Of a stretch of DNA of 64,000 nucleotides, positions 1 to 9,533 are shown in pieces. A model generated the notes under the pieces. That model saw nothing but the letters and a program-made list of their open reading frames with translations, did no database searches and was not told the DNA's origin. The DNA comes from Sulfurospirillum oryzae (GTDB lineage Bacteria; Campylobacterota; Campylobacteria; Campylobacterales; Sulfurospirillaceae): positions 62,001 through 126,000 of the forward strand of contig NZ_JANZKZ010000004.1 of NCBI RefSeq assembly GCF_025770725.1, written 5' to 3'. Numbering within the stretch: position 1 is the first letter of the stretch; each line of letters opens with the position of its first letter. The translations under genes and the position numbers were made by a program.

Positions 1-2
1 CT

Positions 3-872
3 GTGCTTGAGCGTGTTTCAGGGTTTGTTTTCAATCGAGATTTTTTTGCGGGGTATTCGCCAGAACGTATCAATCCTGGGGACAAAAAGCATACGGTTAA
101 AAATATTTTAAAAGTCACTTCGGGGTCTACACCTCAAGTTGCTGATAAAGTAGATGCCTTGTATCGCAGTATCATTCTTGCAGGAACGCATAAAGCTTCA
201 TCGATTAAAGTTGCAGAAGCGAGCAAAGTCATAGAAAACACTCAAAGAGACGTCAATATTGCCTTGATTAATGAATTGGCTCTTATTTTCAATACCATGG
301 GCATTGATACGGGTGAAGTTATTGAAGCTGCGGCTACGAAGTGGAATTTTATTAAGCTCAAACCGGGTCTTGTGGGTGGGCATTGTATTGGGGTCGATCC
401 TTACTACCTCACCTATAAGGCAGAAGAGCTCGGTTATAAGCCCAATCTCATTTTGGGTGCGCGCCAGATCAATAATGGCATGGGTAAATACATAGCCGAT
501 AAAACCATCAAATTGATGATCGAACACGATACAAAAATTAAAGATGCGAATGTTCTCATTTTAGGTCTTACCTTTAAAGAAGACTGCCCTGATATTCGCA
601 ATACAAAAGTTATTGATATTATAGAAGAGTTGAAATCATTTAAATGCCATGTTGATATTTACGATCCATGGGTTGATAAGGCTGAAGCAAAGCTTCATTA
701 TGGTTTTGAGCTTATTGATAACCCTTTTGAAAACGATAAAAAATATGATTCTATTGTTGTTGCTGTGGGGCATAGTCAGTTTGTTTCGCTGGGCACAGAA
801 GATTATGCAAAGTTAAGCAGTGTTATCATTGATGTTAAAGGGATTGTCAAAAATCCTACTTGGAGGCTTTAA
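3..872 (+). CDS. UDP-sugar 6-dehydrogenase (WbpO/TviB type), 5' end missing
   Basis: The reading frame is already open at the window edge, so the N-terminal NAD-binding domain and true start lie outside. What remains is the middle and C-terminal part of a UDP-N-acetylhexosamine 6-dehydrogenase, which oxidises C6 of a UDP-sugar to a uronic acid with NAD+. Visible family motifs are GYSPERINPGDK, the catalytic cysteine in GGHCIGVDPYY, and GLTFKEDCPDIRNTK in the C-terminal UDP-binding domain. The WbpB-like gene follows directly, so it probably supplies the UDP-uronic acid for that pathway. GlcNAc versus GalNAc substrate cannot be decided from sequence alone. Confidence 0.88.
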   Translation: MLERVSGFVFNRDFFAGYSPERINPGDKKHTVKNILKVTSGSTPQVADKVDALYRSIILAGTHKASSIKVAEASKVIENTQRDVNIALINELALIFNTMGIDTGEVIEAAATKWNFIKLKPGLVGGHCIGVDPYYLTYKAEELGYKPNLILGARQINNGMGKYIADKTIKLMIEHDTKIKDANVLILGLTFKEDCPDIRNTKVIDIIEELKSFKCHVDIYDPWVDKAEAKLHYGFELIDNPFENDKKYDSIVVAVGHSQFVSLGTEDYAKLSSVIIDVKGIVKNPTWRL

Positions 873-874
873 AA

Positions 875-1834
875 ATGAAAAATTTTGCATTAATAGGTGC
901 CGCTGGTTACATAGCGCCGAGACATATGAAAGCAATTAAAGATACTGGACATGATCTTGTATGTGCTTTAGATAAAAATGATAGTGTAGGTATTATTGAT
1001 AGTTATTTTCCAAATGCTAGTTTTTTTACAGAATTTGAGAGGTTCGATCGTTTTGTAGATAAGTGGCATAGAGAAAAAGATAAAAAAATTGAATATGTAG
1101 CAATTGCAACACCCAATTACCTTCATGATTCCCATATCCGTTTTGCCTTGCGTAATGGTGCGCATGCAATTTGTGAAAAGCCATTAGTCCTTAATCCTCA
1201 CAATATTGATCAGCTCAAAATAATTGAAGAAGAAAGTGGCAAAAAAGTTTATAATATTTTACAACTCAGGCTTCATGATTCTATTATTGCGCTGAAAGAA
1301 AAGATTAGTCAAGAATTAGCCTCTACCCCAAATAAAATATATGATATTGACTTAACCTATCTTACAAGTCGAGGTCAATGGTATTTTACAAGTTGGAAAG
1401 GGGATGCGACTAAAAGTGGTGAAATAGCTACTAATATTGGTGTGCATTTTTTTGATATGCTCTCTTGGATATTTGGACCTATTGAAGAAAATATTGTACA
1501 TCTCAAACAAGCTGATACTAATGCTGGTTTTATGAAGCTCAAAAACGCAAATGTTAGATGGTTTTTGAGTGTCAATTATGACTATATCCCTGAAGAAGTT
1601 AAAGCGAGTGGTAAACGAACATTTCGAAGTATTTTAGTTGATGGTAAAGAATTAGAATTTAGTGAAGGTTTTACAGAACTTCATACCATGAGCTATAAGC
1701 ATATTTTAGAAGGTGGCGGGTTTGGTTTAGAAGAAGCACGTAATTCTATCAATATTGTTTCAACTATTCGAAGATTAGAACCATTAGGTCTTAAAGGTGA
1801 ATACCATCCATTTGCTTACAAGGTGTTACATTAA
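875..1834 (+). CDS. wbpB: WbpB/WlbA-like UDP-N-acetyl-glucosaminuronate 3-dehydrogenase
   Basis: A GFO/IDH/MocA-family oxidoreductase of 319 residues. The ATG at 875 is chosen because GGAGG lies 8 bases upstream; a longer TTG start at 860 would put that site inside the gene. The N-terminal Rossmann region has an unusual [10 protein letters not shown] nucleotide loop, followed by CEKPLV, the family's catalytic-lysine EKP motif. [10 protein letters not shown] in the second domain is typical of WlbA/WbpB enzymes that oxidise C3 of UDP-GlcNAcA before transamination. Gene order (6-dehydrogenase, this gene, acetyltransferases, aminotransferase) supports the assignment. Confidence 0.85.
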   Translation: MKNFALIGAAGYIAPRHMKAIKDTGHDLVCALDKNDSVGIIDSYFPNASFFTEFERFDRFVDKWHREKDKKIEYVAIATPNYLHDSHIRFALRNGAHAICEKPLVLNPHNIDQLKIIEEESGKKVYNILQLRLHDSIIALKEKISQELASTPNKIYDIDLTYLTSRGQWYFTSWKGDATKSGEIATNIGVHFFDMLSWIFGPIEENIVHLKQADTNAGFMKLKNANVRWFLSVNYDYIPEEVKASGKRTFRSILVDGKELEFSEGFTELHTMSYKHILEGGGFGLEEARNSINIVSTIRRLEPLGLKGEYHPFAYKVLH

Positions 1835-2436
1835 TGGAAACTATCTCTTATTTTGTACATGAATCAAGTTATCTTGATAAAAATATTGCTATTGGGAAGA
1901 ATACAAAGATTTGGCATTTTTCGCATATATTAAATGGCTCAAGCATAGGGGAAAATTGCTCTTTTGGACAAAATTGTGTAGTTGGTCCAAATGTTAGTAT
2001 TGGCAATGGTGTCAAAGTACAAAACAATGTTTCTATTTATGAAGGTGTAGAAATAGAAGATGATGTTTTTTTAGGTCCATCTATGGTTTTTACTAATGTA
2101 ATTAACCCTAGAGCATTTATTGTACGCCGTAATGAATTTAAAAAAACGCTATTAAAAAAAGGTTGTTCAATTGGTGCTAATGCAACAATTATTTGCGGTA
2201 TAAGTATTGGAGAATTTGCTTTAATTGGAAGTGGCTCTGTTGTAAATAAAGATGTCAAACCCTATGCTCTTATGGTTGGTGTGCCAGCAAGACAAATTGG
2301 TTGGGTAAGTAAGTCTGGAAATACTTTAAAATTTGATGAGCATGGAGAAGCAATTGACATATTTGAAGGTAGTAGATATAAGATAATAGATGATAAAATA
2401 TATAATTTAGATGAAAAGGACGTATATGCAGTCTAA
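1834..2436 (+). CDS. wbpD: WbpD-like sugar N-acetyltransferase (left-handed beta-helix)
   Basis: A 200-residue trimeric hexapeptide-repeat acetyltransferase. Runs of isoleucine/valine-led hexapeptides ([20 protein letters not shown] and similar) build the left-handed beta-helix; [15 protein letters not shown] and [11 protein letters not shown] match the WbpD/WlbB family, which acetylates the 3-amino group of UDP-GlcNAc3NA using acetyl-CoA. Its ATG shares bases with the end of the upstream gene (taatgg at 1832), so translation is probably coupled. A second WbpD-like gene follows at once, which is unusual. Confidence 0.82.
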   Translation: METISYFVHESSYLDKNIAIGKNTKIWHFSHILNGSSIGENCSFGQNCVVGPNVSIGNGVKVQNNVSIYEGVEIEDDVFLGPSMVFTNVINPRAFIVRRNEFKKTLLKKGCSIGANATIICGISIGEFALIGSGSVVNKDVKPYALMVGVPARQIGWVSKSGNTLKFDEHGEAIDIFEGSRYKIIDDKIYNLDEKDVYAV

Positions 2437-2947
2437 ATTTGCAAATATTTATTTTTACCCAACAGCAAATGTGTCAGAAAATTCAGAAATTGGGGTTGGC
2501 TCAAAAATATGGCAAAATGTTCAAGTTCGAGAAGGCGCTATTATTGGCAAAAATTGCAATATAAGCAAAGATGTTTATATAGACTTTAATGTTTCGATTG
2601 GAAATAACTGTAAAATACAAAATGGTGTTTCAATATTTCATGGAGTTACTATTGAAGATGACGTTTTTGTTGGCCCCAATGCAGTATTTACGAATGATAA
2701 AGTACCAAGATCTTTTAACTTAGAATGGAGTGTTGTTCCAACTTTGGTTAAACATGGTTCGAGTATTGGAGCAAACGCAACTATTGTATGTGGTATTACT
2801 ATTGGCGAATATGCAATGGTAGGCGCAGGATCAGTTGTGACAAAAGATGTTAAGCCATATACTTTAGTTTTAGGAAATCCCGCAAAATTTTATTCTTACA
2901 TTGATAAAATGGGAAATAAAATAGAATATGATCCATTGGATAAATGA
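2426..2947 (+). CDS. second WbpD-like N-acetyltransferase
   Basis: A 173-residue left-handed beta-helix acetyltransferase similar to the preceding gene (shared features: [53 protein letters not shown]). The ATG at 2426 has AAAAGG just upstream and overlaps the previous gene's end; an ATG at 2411 is possible but lacks such a site. Either the two copies acetylate different amino groups or substrates, or one is a relic duplication still under selection. Both look intact. Confidence 0.78.
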   Translation: MQSKFANIYFYPTANVSENSEIGVGSKIWQNVQVREGAIIGKNCNISKDVYIDFNVSIGNNCKIQNGVSIFHGVTIEDDVFVGPNAVFTNDKVPRSFNLEWSVVPTLVKHGSSIGANATIVCGITIGEYAMVGAGSVVTKDVKPYTLVLGNPAKFYSYIDKMGNKIEYDPLDK

Positions 2948-3906
2948 TGAGACCTTCTATTCAAAATAATGTTGTTTTGGTAACGGGTGGTGCAGGATTT
3001 ATTGGTAGTCATCTTGTAGACCGACTTATTCTTGAAGGTGCGAAAGAGATTATTGTTGTAGATAATTTATTTTTGGGCAATGAGGATAATATAAAGAATG
3101 CTTTATCTAAAGGTGTCATTTTTTATAAAGATGATATTGAAATTACCTCATCACTTGATTATATCTTTGAGCGACATGAAATCGATATTGTGTTTAATTG
3201 TGCGACAAAAGCATTAAATTATTCTTTTGTAAACCCAAAAAATGCATTTGACACAAATGTAAATGGAATATTAAATCTTTTAGAGCATCAACGAAAAAAA
3301 CATTTTAAGACACTAGTACATTTTTCTACTTCAGAAGTTTATGGATCTGCTATTTATGAACCGATGGATGAACAACATCCTTTAAATCCAACAACAACAT
3401 ATGCGGCAGGCAAGGCAGCAGCTGATATTGCTTTAAAAAGTTGGGTCAATATGTTCAACCTTGATGCATTTATTGTTCGTCCATTTAATAATTATGGACC
3501 AAGGCAAAATCATAAAGGATACCTTGCGGGGGTTATTCCGATAACTGCATATAGAATTTTGAAAGGGATATCACCAGAAATACATGGTACAGGACTTCAA
3601 AGCAGAGATTTTATTTATGTGCTTGATACAGTTGATGCAATTATTAAGCTTTATCCTTTAATGAAAACAGCTGATAGCATCAATATTTCAACTGATGGGC
3701 AAATTTCGATGAAAGATATTATCTATAAGATAGCTAATCTAATGGAATATAAAGGTGAAATTTTAAACAAACCTGCGCGTGGAGCAGATGTTGAATGTCA
3801 TAATGCAAGTAATGAAAAAATAAAATCAATGATCAATTATCAATTAACGTCATTTGATGATGGAATGGTTGCTACCCTACAATGGTACAAGGAAAATATA
3901 AAATGA
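2944..3906 (+). CDS. NAD-dependent extended SDR (nucleotide-sugar epimerase/dehydratase)
   Basis: A 320-residue extended short-chain dehydrogenase. The N-terminus has the NAD-binding motif TGGAGFIGSHL; the active site shows STSEVYG and the YAAGK version of the YxxxK pair; RPFNNYGPRQ follows in the substrate domain. These fit UDP-sugar 4-epimerases and 4,6-dehydratases acting on nucleotide sugars, but the exact reaction is not resolved. It starts on an ATGATG overlapping the upstream stop and ends in an ATGA overlap with the aminotransferase gene, so all belong to one operon. Confidence 0.8.
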   Translation: MMRPSIQNNVVLVTGGAGFIGSHLVDRLILEGAKEIIVVDNLFLGNEDNIKNALSKGVIFYKDDIEITSSLDYIFERHEIDIVFNCATKALNYSFVNPKNAFDTNVNGILNLLEHQRKKHFKTLVHFSTSEVYGSAIYEPMDEQHPLNPTTTYAAGKAAADIALKSWVNMFNLDAFIVRPFNNYGPRQNHKGYLAGVIPITAYRILKGISPEIHGTGLQSRDFIYVLDTVDAIIKLYPLMKTADSINISTDGQISMKDIIYKIANLMEYKGEILNKPARGADVECHNASNEKIKSMINYQLTSFDDGMVATLQWYKENIK

Positions 3907-4991
3907 TTAAATTAATTAAACCTTATATCTCATATGACGAGGTTCAAGATAACTTTAGAGAAATATTTGAAAGTGGTTGGTTTACTAAAGGCAAATTTGT
4001 TGAGCAATTTAGAGAAGAAATTAAAAAATATACGGGCGCAAAGCACGTATATTTAGCAACTTCTGCTACAACTGCATTAACAATGGCTTTGAAAGCAGTA
4101 AATATAAAAAATGGCGATGAAGTGATTGTTTCTGATTTTTCGTTTCCTGCAACAGCAAATGTTGTAGAAGATTTAGGAGCTATACCTATTTTTGCAGATG
4201 TGAGTTTAGAAACTTTTAATATGCTTTCTAAAGAATTGGAATCTAAAATTACACCAAGAACAAAAGCGGTAATATTTGTAGATGCACTTGGTAATCCAAG
4301 TGGTATTCACAAAATCAAAGAAATTTGTAAAAAGCATAGTGTTCCACTTATAGAGGATGGTGCATGTGCAATAGGAAGCAGTGAATTTGGTATTAAATGC
4401 GGTGGGGATATTGCTGATATTACATGCTTTAGCTTTCATCCAAGAAAACTTTTAACTACTGGCGAAGGTGGCGCTATAACGTTTAACGATGAAAAGTATG
4501 TAGATTTTTTTGAAGTAAAGCTCAATCATGGTGCTAAAGTTGAAAATGGAAAATTTGATTTTATAGATTTTGGTTATAATTATAGGCTTTCGGAGCTACA
4601 AGCTGTTATGGGAATAAAGCAAGTCAAAAAGCTTGATATTATTGTTAAATCTCGTAATACTATTAGGAATGAATATATACAAGCGCTTGAACCATTGGGG
4701 TTTGAGGTTCAGCAAGTAACTGATGGGATAGTTTATAATGTTCAATCTTTAGTTTTTAAAGTGCCAAAAGAAATAAATAGAAATCAGTTAATAGATTATC
4801 TAAAAGAAAATGGGATTGAAAGCACAATAGGTACCTATTGCCTTAGCGGAACAACTTATTATGCAAATAAATATAATAATGTTCAGCCTAATGCTGAATA
4901 TTTAGAATTAAACGCCATAACTTTACCATGCTATGATGATGTAAATATTCGTTTTATCACATCTAGAATAAGAGAATTTGTAAATGCTTAG
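3903..4991 (+). CDS. DegT/DnrJ/EryC1/StrS-family sugar aminotransferase
   Basis: A 362-residue PLP-dependent aminotransferase that would convert a keto-sugar nucleotide to an amino sugar. The ATG at 3903 overlaps the SDR stop (ATGA) and has AAGGAAA upstream. LATSATTALTMALKAV is the cofactor-phosphate region; IEDGACAIGS precedes FSFHPRKLLTTGEGG, where the lysine after PR is the expected Schiff-base residue; YNYRLSELQAVMG is another family hallmark. In this context it may be the WbpE-like step that aminates C3 of the WbpB product, but it could instead serve the SDR product. Confidence 0.83.
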   Translation: MIKLIKPYISYDEVQDNFREIFESGWFTKGKFVEQFREEIKKYTGAKHVYLATSATTALTMALKAVNIKNGDEVIVSDFSFPATANVVEDLGAIPIFADVSLETFNMLSKELESKITPRTKAVIFVDALGNPSGIHKIKEICKKHSVPLIEDGACAIGSSEFGIKCGGDIADITCFSFHPRKLLTTGEGGAITFNDEKYVDFFEVKLNHGAKVENGKFDFIDFGYNYRLSELQAVMGIKQVKKLDIIVKSRNTIRNEYIQALEPLGFEVQQVTDGIVYNVQSLVFKVPKEINRNQLIDYLKENGIESTIGTYCLSGTTYYANKYNNVQPNAEYLELNAITLPCYDDVNIRFITSRIREFVNA

Positions 4992-5490
4992 AAATTTCTT
5001 TTTACTATTGTTTGAAAAAAGAGATGAAATAAAGAAAAAATTCAAAAGAGTCTTGCCAATTGGGGATTATATTAGCGATAGATGGGAAAAAGCTCAGTAT
5101 TGTGGTTTTGGAGAATTTACAAGCATTTATGATAGTAGTCTTGTTTTAGGTAATGTAAAAGTTGGTAAAAATTGTTGGATTGGTCCATTTACAATTTTGG
5201 ATGGTTCTGGCGGTTCTTTATTAATTGGAGATAATTGTAATATCTCTGCGGGTACGCATATCTATACACATGATACTGTTGACAAGGTATTGTATGGACA
5301 TGAAGTTAAAAAATTAGATACCACAATAGGAAATAATGTTTATATTGGTCCGAATGTGGTTGTGATAAAAGGAATTACAATTGGCGACAATGTTATTATT
5401 GGTGCCAATAGTTTTGTGAATAAAGATATACCAAGCTATTCCAAGGCATTTGGGACGCCCATAAAAATAATAAGTAGTATTAAAAAATGA
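4984..5490 (+). CDS. hexapeptide-repeat acyltransferase
   Basis: A 168-residue left-handed beta-helix acyltransferase. After an N-terminal stretch without repeats come hexapeptides (VGKNCWIGPFTILDG, IGDNCNISAGTHIYTHD, IGNNVYIGPNVVVIKG, IGDNVIIGANSFV). The histidines in GTHIYTHD fit the catalytic region of the maltose/galactoside acetyltransferase-like group. It overlaps the aminotransferase by 8 bases and the next gene by 4. It is the third acyltransferase in this cluster; the acceptor may be a hydroxyl or amino group. Confidence 0.75.
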   Translation: MLRNFFLLLFEKRDEIKKKFKRVLPIGDYISDRWEKAQYCGFGEFTSIYDSSLVLGNVKVGKNCWIGPFTILDGSGGSLLIGDNCNISAGTHIYTHDTVDKVLYGHEVKKLDTTIGNNVYIGPNVVVIKGITIGDNVIIGANSFVNKDIPSYSKAFGTPIKIISSIKK

Positions 5491-6659
5491 ATGAAGATTT
5501 AAATACAAATTTAATGGTATGCTCTAAATGTATTTATGATGAAAGAGTTTCGTATATAAAATTTGACGAAAATGGAGTATGTAATTATTGTCATCAACTT
5601 GAGATGTTAAAAAATGAATATGGTACTGGACAAAACAAAGGTGAAGAGAAATTCCTCAAGATTCTTGATCAAATAAAAAGAGATGGAAAAAATAAAAAAT
5701 ATGATTGTATTATAGGTGTTAGTGGAGGCACAGATTCATCGTATATGTTATATTTAGCGAAACAATGGGGATTACGACCATTAGCTGTGCATTATGATAA
5801 TACATGGAATAGTGCTATTGCAACAGAGAATATCAGAAAAGTGCTCAAGGCACTTGATATAGATTTATATACACATGTTATTGACAATAAAGAAGCGGAT
5901 GATATATTTAGATCATTTTTTTTTGCTGATGTATCTGAAATAGAAGCTTCTACTGATTTGGCTCTTGCTGAGGTTATGTATAGGGCAGCATGGAAGTACA
6001 AAGTCAAATATGTATTAGAAGGTCATTCATTTATTACTGAAGGGATTACTCCAGTTGGACGAAATTATTTTGATGGGAAATATATAAAATCTATTCACAA
6101 AATATTTGGTAAATTACCAATGAAATCTTATCCTCTTATGACGTTGAGCCGATTTTTATTTTGGGTAGTTTTTGCAAAAATTCAAAAAATTAGACCGTTT
6201 TGGTATATAAATTATAATAAAGAAGATGCACGGATATTTTTAGAAAAAAAATATAAATGGAAATACTATGGAGGACATCATTTAGAAAATAGAATGACAG
6301 CTTTTTTTCATAGTATTTATCTACCCCAAAAGTTTAATACAGATATGCGAAATAATACTTTATCTGCACTTGTCAGAAATGGTCAAATAAGCAGAATTGA
6401 AGCATGGAATGAATACATCAAGCCACCACATATTGAAAAAGACCTCGTAGAGTATTTTAAAAAAAGATTAGAATTAACAGATGAATGCTATAACGAGATT
6501 ATGGCTAGAAAACCTAAGTCTTGGAATGAATATCCTACCTATAAAAGGATATTTGAATTCCTTAGACCTCTTTTTAAAGTTTTAGCAAATGCCAACTTAG
6601 TTCCTATGAGCTTTTATTTGAAATACTGTTTTCCAATGCCAAAGGGTGATAAAAAATGA
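5487..6659 (+). CDS. wbpG: N-acetyl sugar amidotransferase (WbpG/PseA family)
   Basis: A 390-residue ATP-dependent amidotransferase that installs an acetamidino group on a sugar, using ammonia delivered by a HisH/HisF-type pair. The N-terminus carries paired cysteines (CSKC and CNYC, probable zinc site); the PP-loop ATP-binding motif SGGTDSS is near residue 80, followed by EGHSFITEG. The next two genes are a HisH and a HisF homologue, the arrangement known for Pseudomonas LPS clusters (WbpG-HisH2-HisF2). Overlaps of 4 bases at both ends indicate coupled translation. Confidence 0.87.
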   Translation: MNEDLNTNLMVCSKCIYDERVSYIKFDENGVCNYCHQLEMLKNEYGTGQNKGEEKFLKILDQIKRDGKNKKYDCIIGVSGGTDSSYMLYLAKQWGLRPLAVHYDNTWNSAIATENIRKVLKALDIDLYTHVIDNKEADDIFRSFFFADVSEIEASTDLALAEVMYRAAWKYKVKYVLEGHSFITEGITPVGRNYFDGKYIKSIHKIFGKLPMKSYPLMTLSRFLFWVVFAKIQKIRPFWYINYNKEDARIFLEKKYKWKYYGGHHLENRMTAFFHSIYLPQKFNTDMRNNTLSALVRNGQISRIEAWNEYIKPPHIEKDLVEYFKKRLELTDECYNEIMARKPKSWNEYPTYKRIFEFLRPLFKVLANANLVPMSFYLKYCFPMPKGDKK

Positions 6660-7273
6660 TTACAATTGTAGATTATGGTATGGGGAATCTTGGATCTATA
6701 AAAAACATGTTTAAATATATTGGAATTCAATCTACGATAGAAAGTGACGTTGATAGAATTAAGAACGCTTCAAAAATACTTTTACCAGGTGTTGGTTCTT
6801 TTGATACTGCTATGAAAAAAATCAATGAGGGTAGTTTACGAGAAGTATTGAATGACAAGGCATTAAAGGAAAAAGTACCTATTCTTGGAATTTGTTTAGG
6901 TATGCAACTTTTGACAGAGGAAAGTGAAGAAGGAAGGCTTGATGGACTGGGTTGGATAGCTGCAAAGGCTATGAACTTTAAAGATAGAATCGACATAAAA
7001 TATCGAATTCCTCATATGGGTTGGAATGTGGTCAAAAAATCAAATCCAAGCTTATTGACAAATGGTTTTGAAAATTTCGATGAACCTAGATTTTATTTTG
7101 TACATTCATATTTTGTAAAAGTTGAAGATGAAAATCACTCGATATTAAAAACACATTATGGCGTAGAATTTGATAGCGCTATACAAAAAGAGAATATTTA
7201 TGGTGCACAGTTCCATCCTGAGAAAAGTCATAAGTTTGGTATGAAACTTTTTGAAAATTTTGCAAGGATATAA
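6656..7273 (+). CDS. hisH2: HisH-type glutamine amidotransferase of the sugar pathway
   Basis: A 205-residue class I glutamine amidotransferase related to the histidine enzyme HisH. The nucleophile cysteine is in GICLGMQLL and the His/Glu of the triad in QFHPEKSHKFG. It is more likely an ammonia source for the adjacent amidotransferase than a histidine enzyme, because it sits between wbpG and a HisF homologue and a separate hisH-hisA pair occurs at 20.5 kb. Start overlaps the wbpG stop (ATGA). Confidence 0.86.
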   Translation: MITIVDYGMGNLGSIKNMFKYIGIQSTIESDVDRIKNASKILLPGVGSFDTAMKKINEGSLREVLNDKALKEKVPILGICLGMQLLTEESEEGRLDGLGWIAAKAMNFKDRIDIKYRIPHMGWNVVKKSNPSLLTNGFENFDEPRFYFVHSYFVKVEDENHSILKTHYGVEFDSAIQKENIYGAQFHPEKSHKFGMKLFENFARI

Positions 7274-7274
7274 A

Positions 7275-8030
7275 ATGTTGCGAACTAGAGTGATACCATG
7301 TCTACTTTTGAAAAATGAAAGCCTTATAAAAACAGTAAAGTTTAAGGAGTACAATTACATAGGCGACCCTGTAAATACAGTGAGAATATTTAACGAATTA
7401 GAAGTTGATGAATTGATGTTTTTAGATATATTTGCTTCCAAGGAAAATAGAAGTATTAATTTTAAAATTCTTAAAGATATTGCAAATGAGTGTTTTATGC
7501 CTCTTAGCTATGGCGGGAATATAAAGAGCCTTGAGGATGCTAAAAGGATTTTTGAGATTGGTTTTGAAAAAGTTGTAATTAATTCAAATGCTTTTAATAA
7601 TCCAAAGCTTATCGAAGAAATAGCACGATATTTTGGTGTTCAAAGTGTTGTAGGTTCAATAGATGTTAAAAAAACTTTTTTTGGTCATCTAAAGATGTAC
7701 TCATGCCATGGGAGAAAAAAACAAAATATATCTATTCTTGAATGGGTTAAACAGCTAGAAAACGCTGGTATTGGAGAACTACTGATCACGTCAATTGATA
7801 GAGAAGGTAGTTGGGAAGGATATGATATTGATTTAATCAAAAGTATCTCTGAATCTGTACAAGTCCCCGTTATTGCCAATGGAGGCTGTGGTAACATTGA
7901 GCATATCAAAGAGATTGTTCACAAAACCAATGTTTCTGCCTGTGCTGTTGGTAGTATGGTCGTTTATCAAAAAAAAGGAATGGGTGTTTTGATTAATTTT
8001 CCTATTGCTGAAGATATAGTAAAACTATGA
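7275..8030 (+). CDS. hisF2: HisF-like subunit of the sugar amidotransferase system
   Basis: A 251-residue TIM-barrel protein of the HisF family. The ATG at 7275 has AAGGATAT immediately upstream. RTRVIPCLLL at the start, LMFLDIFASKENR and VIANGGCGN are typical of the HisF2/WbpH-type proteins found in LPS loci. It is expected to form a complex with the HisH homologue and channel ammonia to the acetamidino-forming amidotransferase. It overlaps the next gene by 4 bases. Confidence 0.85.
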   Translation: MLRTRVIPCLLLKNESLIKTVKFKEYNYIGDPVNTVRIFNELEVDELMFLDIFASKENRSINFKILKDIANECFMPLSYGGNIKSLEDAKRIFEIGFEKVVINSNAFNNPKLIEEIARYFGVQSVVGSIDVKKTFFGHLKMYSCHGRKKQNISILEWVKQLENAGIGELLITSIDREGSWEGYDIDLIKSISESVQVPVIANGGCGNIEHIKEIVHKTNVSACAVGSMVVYQKKGMGVLINFPIAEDIVKL

Positions 8031-9292
8031 AAATGAAAAAGTTGAAAATTTTTATGGGACTTTCGAACCCAGCAGGTTATTTTACAAAGTTACAAGTGGG
8101 GTTTAATGAATTAGGGTTAGATTCTTTTGTATTGGATGTGAGCAATGATGTTTTTCAATACCAAAAACAATATAGCATATATGTAAAAATTTTAAAAAAA
8201 TGTTTTATACAACGCACAAAAGGTCAATTATTTTATAAATTTTTTTTTGTTCTGATTTATAAATTGTTGCTACTTCCTTTTTTTATTTTTTCTTTATTTA
8301 GATTCAATGTATTCATTTTTGGGACAAATAAAACGTTTTTTCGTTTTGTGGATTTGCCAATTCTTAAGTTATTTAATAAAAAGATCATTTTTGTTTATTT
8401 TGGCTCTGACTCTCGGCCTCCTTATATGAGTGGTATTGATTTAAATATTAAAAAATCCTCATTGCAAACGTTAGTTCAAGAAGCTAAAAGACTTAAAGCA
8501 AAAATTATAAAAGTTGAAAAATATGCTGATATAATCATTAACAATCCAGCATCTGGACAATTCCATGAAAAAAATTTTATCAACTGGATGTGTATCGGTA
8601 TGCCGACTGATATAGTTAAACTTACAGAGACATATAATGATTCTAATAAAATCATTATTGTTCATGCCCCTTCACGACCTATTACCAAGGGTAGTAATAC
8701 ATTTCGTGAAATTATTCAAAAATTGCAAAAGCAATATGATATTGATTACATTGAATTAGTTAATTGCCCTAATAATCGTGTTATTGAAGCTCTTCAAAAG
8801 TGTGATTTTATTCTTGATGAGGTGTATAGTGATGTGCCATTAGGCGGATTATCGACAGAAGCTGCTGCTTTTCAAAAAGTATCAATCGTTACAGGTTACT
8901 ACTCATCTTTTCTAAGCAAAGATATCCCTAGTAAAAATTATTTGCTACCGTCGATTTATAATGAACCCGAACAACTTGAATCAGATATATTGTATTTAAT
9001 ACAAAATATAGAGATCAGGAAGCAATTAGGAGAAGCTACATATCAATATATCAATCAAAATTGGTCTTCTCTTGCAATAGCAAAAAAATTTATAATGCTT
9101 ATCAATAAAGATTTTCCTCAAGAATGGATTTATCAAACAGAGAAAAATGAGTATATTTTTGGTTATGGTATTTCAAAAGACCAATTGAAAATAATTTATA
9201 AAGAAATAATTGATAATTATGGTATTGAAGGATTTTTTTTACAACATAATGATGCAATTCAAAGAAAAATTTTGGATTTTTTAAGTGATTAA
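8027..9292 (+). CDS. probable glycosyltransferase
   Basis: A 421-residue protein with an internal hydrophobic stretch around residues 65-95 and a C-terminal half resembling GT-B glycosyltransferases (APSRPITKGSNTF, then DFILDEVYSDVPLGGLSTEAAAF where a nucleotide-sugar site would be). I cannot assign a CAZy family by eye. It is translated in an ATGA overlap with hisF2 and is the last gene before a 241-base AT-rich gap (9293-9533) in which I see no gene. A role in adding the locus-specific sugar is inferred from position only. Confidence 0.6.
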   Translation: MKMKKLKIFMGLSNPAGYFTKLQVGFNELGLDSFVLDVSNDVFQYQKQYSIYVKILKKCFIQRTKGQLFYKFFFVLIYKLLLLPFFIFSLFRFNVFIFGTNKTFFRFVDLPILKLFNKKIIFVYFGSDSRPPYMSGIDLNIKKSSLQTLVQEAKRLKAKIIKVEKYADIIINNPASGQFHEKNFINWMCIGMPTDIVKLTETYNDSNKIIIVHAPSRPITKGSNTFREIIQKLQKQYDIDYIELVNCPNNRVIEALQKCDFILDEVYSDVPLGGLSTEAAAFQKVSIVTGYYSSFLSKDIPSKNYLLPSIYNEPEQLESDILYLIQNIEIRKQLGEATYQYINQNWSSLAIAKKFIMLINKDFPQEWIYQTEKNEYIFGYGISKDQLKIIYKEIIDNYGIEGFFLQHNDAIQRKILDFLSD

Positions 9293-9533
9293 ATTTTTTC
9301 CAAGACAATATTTTGATTTAAGAGCTATTTTAAAAATGAATAGTTGAATTTTAGTATACAGAATTACTGAATGTTTTTTGACATTCAAAAGCTCTAAAAA
9401 ATAGATATAGCATAATTATTTTGAATAGATTTTAGATATTCTTCGTAAGGCTTATGTTGTATTGAATTTAGAATTAAGTGAAAATAGCACATGGTATTTT
9501 TAAAAATTATATGAAAGTTAATCAAATAGCTAT

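Noticed and set aside
6656-8030. HisH and HisF homologues as histidine-biosynthesis genes
   Set aside because: They directly follow a WbpG/PseA-type amidotransferase and a separate hisH-hisA pair exists at 20.5 kb; the sugar-pathway role explains them better.
9293-9533. Possible promoter (TTGACA at 9378) in the gap before the flippase
   Set aside because: No convincing -10 at proper spacing; the AT-rich sequence gives many chance matches.
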